This document shows positions 60,181-64,000 of a stretch of 64,000 nucleotides of DNA, piece after piece. Positions within the stretch are counted from its first letter, which is position 1; each line of letters begins with the position of its first letter. The position numbers and the translations under genes were made by a program. Source of the stretch: Aquimonas voraii (GTDB lineage Bacteria > Pseudomonadota > Gammaproteobacteria > Xanthomonadales > Xanthomonadaceae); NCBI RefSeq assembly GCF_900101825.1, contig NZ_FNAG01000010.1:62001-126000 (forward strand), in the 5' to 3' direction. Under the pieces are notes generated by a model, which was given only the letters and a program-made list of their open reading frames with translations, searched no databases and was not told the origin of the DNA.

Positions 60181-61122
60181 CTACCACGTCCGTTCGATGG
60201 GACCGGCGTGCTCGTAGACGCTGCGCCGCGCGTGCGGCTGCATGCTGAAGCGCTTGTAGCCCCACTGGTACTGCGGCAGGGCACGCCGCACGCAATCCTC
60301 GACGCCGCGGTTCAAGGCTTCCAGCGCGACGCGGTCGCTGCCGGCCATGCCCTCGGGCGCGGTCAGGAACACGATACGGAATCCCGCAGCACCGGGCAGA
60401 CGCTCGGCGAAGGCGAACAGCACCGCGGCCTCGGTGCGCTCCAGCAGACGCGAGACGAGGGTCATGGTCAGCGCCGGCAGGCCGAAGAACAGCGCATGCT
60501 CGCCCTCGCCCTGCTTGGGCTGCTGGTCGGGCAGGATGCCCAGCACGCCGCCGCCCTTGAGATCACGGAACAGCTGGCGCACGCCGGCGGCCTCGGCGCG
60601 CACCTGGCTCACGCCCGGGTGCTGGCGCACGCGCCGCAGCAGAAGCTCGGTAAAGCCCTGACGGGCCGGCCGGTAGACGATCGACACCGGCGTATTCGCC
60701 GCGAGGTACTGGTTGAGCAGTTCCCAGTTGCCAAGATGCGGCGCACACACGATCAGGCCGCGTCCTGCGGCCAGGGCTGCCCGGAACAGATCCTCGCCCA
60801 CCACCTCGCGGATCAGGCCGAGGTTCTCGGCCTGCGGCCGGGTCCAGAGGCGACAGGTCTCGGTCAGCGTACGCCCGGCTTCGCGCATCACGTCGCCCAG
60901 CAGGCGCTCGCGCGAGGCAGCATCCAGCTCGGGCAGGCACAGCTCCAGATTGCGCCTCGCGATGCGGGTCTCACGGTTGTTCAGGCGGCGCGCGAGATCG
61001 CCCAGCGCGCTGCCGACCGCGTGCAGCCCGCGCAGCGGCAGGCGCCCGATCAGCCGCATCAAGGCGTGCAGAAGGGCAGCGAGCGCGTGATCGCGGCCGC
61101 TAGGTTCAGGGGTGCTGGACAT
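60181..61122 (-). CDS. lpxL: LpxL/HtrB-type lipid A acyltransferase
   Basis: The 313-residue inner-membrane enzyme has the H-x4-E motif in CAPHLGNWELLNQYL, then PDQQPKQGEGEHALFFG and RFSMQPHARRSVYEH near the end, as in late acyltransferases that add lauroyl or myristoyl chains to Kdo2-lipid IVA. Which chain it adds cannot be told. It is divergent from dtd with a 57-bp gap. Confidence 0.9.
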   Translation of the reverse strand: MSSTPEPSGRDHALAALLHALMRLIGRLPLRGLHAVGSALGDLARRLNNRETRIARRNLELCLPELDAASRERLLGDVMREAGRTLTETCRLWTRPQAENLGLIREVVGEDLFRAALAAGRGLIVCAPHLGNWELLNQYLAANTPVSIVYRPARQGFTELLLRRVRQHPGVSQVRAEAAGVRQLFRDLKGGGVLGILPDQQPKQGEGEHALFFGLPALTMTLVSRLLERTEAAVLFAFAERLPGAAGFRIVFLTAPEGMAGSDRVALEALNRGVEDCVRRALPQYQWGYKRFSMQPHARRSVYEHAGPIERTW

Positions 61123-61179
61123 GCGTGAAGTCTAGCGCGGATAGTCCGCGGCCCTGCCCGAGCGCGAGGCCCGCACCCC

Positions 61180-61617
61180 ATGATCGCCCTGATCCAGCGC
61201 GTCACCGAAGCGCGCGTCGATGTCGATGCGCGCTGCACCGGCCAGATCGGCCCCGGCCTGCTGGCGCTGGTCGGGGTGCAGCCACAGGACGGCCCGGCAC
61301 AGGTCGAGCGCCTGCTGCAGAAACTGCTGGGCTATCGCGTATTCGGCGACGGCGAGGGGCGCATGAACCTCGCGCTCAAGGACACCGGCGGCGGCCTGCT
61401 GCTGGTGCCGCAGTTCACCCTGGCCGCCGACACCGACAGCGGGATGCGCCCGAGCTTCAGCACCGCCGCGCCACCCGCGCTCGGCCGGCAGCGCTTCGAC
61501 GAGCTGCTGGCGCTGGCGCGTGCGCGGCACCCGACGGTTGAAGCGGGCGAATTCGGCGCCCATATGAGGGTGTCACTGGTGAACGACGGGCCGGTGACGT
61601 TCTGGCTCGAAAGCTGA
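61180..61617 (+). CDS. dtd: D-aminoacyl-tRNA deacylase
   Basis: The 145-residue product has all Dtd motifs: [15 protein letters not shown] at the N-terminus, [22 protein letters not shown] and the C-terminal [11 protein letters not shown] with the Gly-cisPro motif. It removes D-amino acids from tRNA in the cytosol. Length is normal (about 145). Confidence 0.97.
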   Translation: MIALIQRVTEARVDVDARCTGQIGPGLLALVGVQPQDGPAQVERLLQKLLGYRVFGDGEGRMNLALKDTGGGLLLVPQFTLAADTDSGMRPSFSTAAPPALGRQRFDELLALARARHPTVEAGEFGAHMRVSLVNDGPVTFWLES

Positions 61618-61717
61618 CGGCAGGGCTCTTGCATGCCCGGACGCCCTCGGGCCTGAATCCGGCCCCACCAAAAAACGCTTTGCATTCATTGACATGGCAG
61701 CGAGGCCCTGGGCCGCG

Positions 61718-61723
61718 TATACT
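61718..61723 (+). promoter_or_regulatory. Candidate −10 element before rpoD
   Basis: TATACT lies 39 bp before the rpoD ATG. A TTGACA at 61689–61694 is 23 bp upstream, too far for a standard pair, so the real −35 may be weaker or the promoter may be activator-dependent. Confidence 0.4.
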
Positions 61724-61762
61724 GCCGCGTTCACTTCCACCCGCATCCAACCCGGGCGCCGC

Positions 61763-63610
<1,848 letters not shown>

Positions 63611-63630
63611 GCCGTCGGTGCAGCGGCAGA

Positions 63631-63667
63631 AGCAAATGGCCCGCCTTGCGCGGGCCGTTTGCTTTTT
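63631..63667 (+). terminator. Rho-independent terminator after rpoD
   Basis: AGCAAATGGCCCGC (63631–63644) pairs with GCGGGCCGTTTGCT (63650–63663, one T–G pair) around a CTTGC loop and is followed by TTTTT. It lies 20 bp after the stop codon. Confidence 0.85.
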
Positions 63668-63668
63668 C

Positions 63669-63757
63669 GGGATTCGGGATTCGGGATTCGGGATTCGGGA
63701 TTCGGGTTCGGGTTCGGGTTCGGGTTCGGGTTCGGGTTCGGGTTCGGGTTCGGGTTC
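63669..63757. repeat. Tandem (GGGATTC)5 then (GGGTTC)9 array
   Basis: Five perfect heptamers GGGATTC (63669–63703) run without a break into nine perfect hexamers GGGTTC (63704–63757). The unit changes by loss of the A. Every unit starts with GGG, giving 14 evenly spaced G-triplets on the plus strand. Confidence 0.95.
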
Positions 63758-63960
63758 GGAACAGCGTCTGGCATGCGCGCTGCGCGATGTTGCATAGGGT
63801 GGGCCCTGGCCCACCATGGCCTTTGCACCGCCCCACGCATGCCTGCACCCCAGCTCCACGCGCCCGTGCAAGCTCCTCGCACCACACGCGCAAGCACCCG
63901 CAGGGCACACGCAAATGCGTACCCGCATCACCCCGCCAAGCTGAGGCATCGGAGAACCCA
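63758..63960. other. Gene-free stretch after the repeat array
   Basis: I see no convincing gene here. The sequence is C-rich, with GCACGC-type repeats and no coding signature on either strand. Confidence 0.4.
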
Positions 63961-64000
63961 ATGAGGCTCTCCGCCTCCGGAGCATCGACCCGCATCTCAG
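63961..64000 (+). CDS. Possible start of the next gene (cut by window)
   Basis: ATG 63961 is preceded by GGAGAACCCA and opens a frame of 13 codons to the edge (MRLSASGASTRIS). Too short to judge. Confidence 0.25.
   Translation, partial: MRLSASGASTRIS

Noticed and set aside
63669-63757. CRISPR array
   Set aside because: The repeats are 6–7 bp and contiguous with no spacers, and no cas genes are near.

Overview
The window is a GC-rich gammaproteobacterial chromosome segment. Gene content and order point to the Xanthomonadales (Lysobacterales): a complete dcw division cluster bracketed by secA/dciA/lpxC and mraZ, an Oar-like TonB receptor, a Nudix–ThiE-like fusion, MetY, and a secreted protein ending in a GFE-type tail. 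The genus cannot be named from sequence alone.

Layout. Positions 1–22.8 kb are housekeeping genes, almost all on the minus strand: a Nudix gene, secA, an M23 peptidase, divergent dciA, lpxC, then (lower strand, transcribed from 21.6 kb leftwards) mraZ-rsmH-ftsL-ftsI-murE-murF-mraY-ftsW-murG-murC-ddl-ftsQ-ftsA-ftsZ. The genes overlap by a few bases and look translationally coupled. murD is missing between mraY and ftsW, which suggests the L-Glu/epimerase (MurD2/MurL) route to D-Glu in peptidoglycan.

From 22.9 to 28 kb lie metabolic and envelope genes (RutE-like reductase, YceI, MetY) and a secreted SdrD-B repeat protein. From 28 to 31.5 kb an AT-richer insertion carries one large gene that fuses a reverse transcriptase to a nitrilase domain, the architecture of the DRT type 1 (UG1) anti-phage system. 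A HipA-like kinase/DUF3037 pair, a MocR regulator with its YczE membrane partner, a YadGH-like ABC exporter, an uncharacterised membrane-anchored protein and a TonB receptor follow, up to 41.9 kb.

From 41.9 to 46.5 kb is a scrap-yard: IS66 and IS481 remnants, dispersed direct repeats, an N-terminally truncated Rhs gene with a DUF4329/JAMM-like toxin tip and an adjacent putative lipoprotein immunity gene, and a small Cys-rich secreted protein. From 46.5 to 64 kb the core resumes on the plus strand: zinc-finger protein, two GT4 glycosyltransferases, O-antigen ligase, mutarotase, an NtrX-like regulator lacking the GAFTGA loop, a trkH-trkA-trkH potassium-uptake locus, then (minus) two bacterial PH-domain proteins and an LpxL-type acyltransferase, and finally dtd and rpoD. 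Downstream of the rpoD terminator is an array of GGGATTC and GGGTTC tandem repeats.
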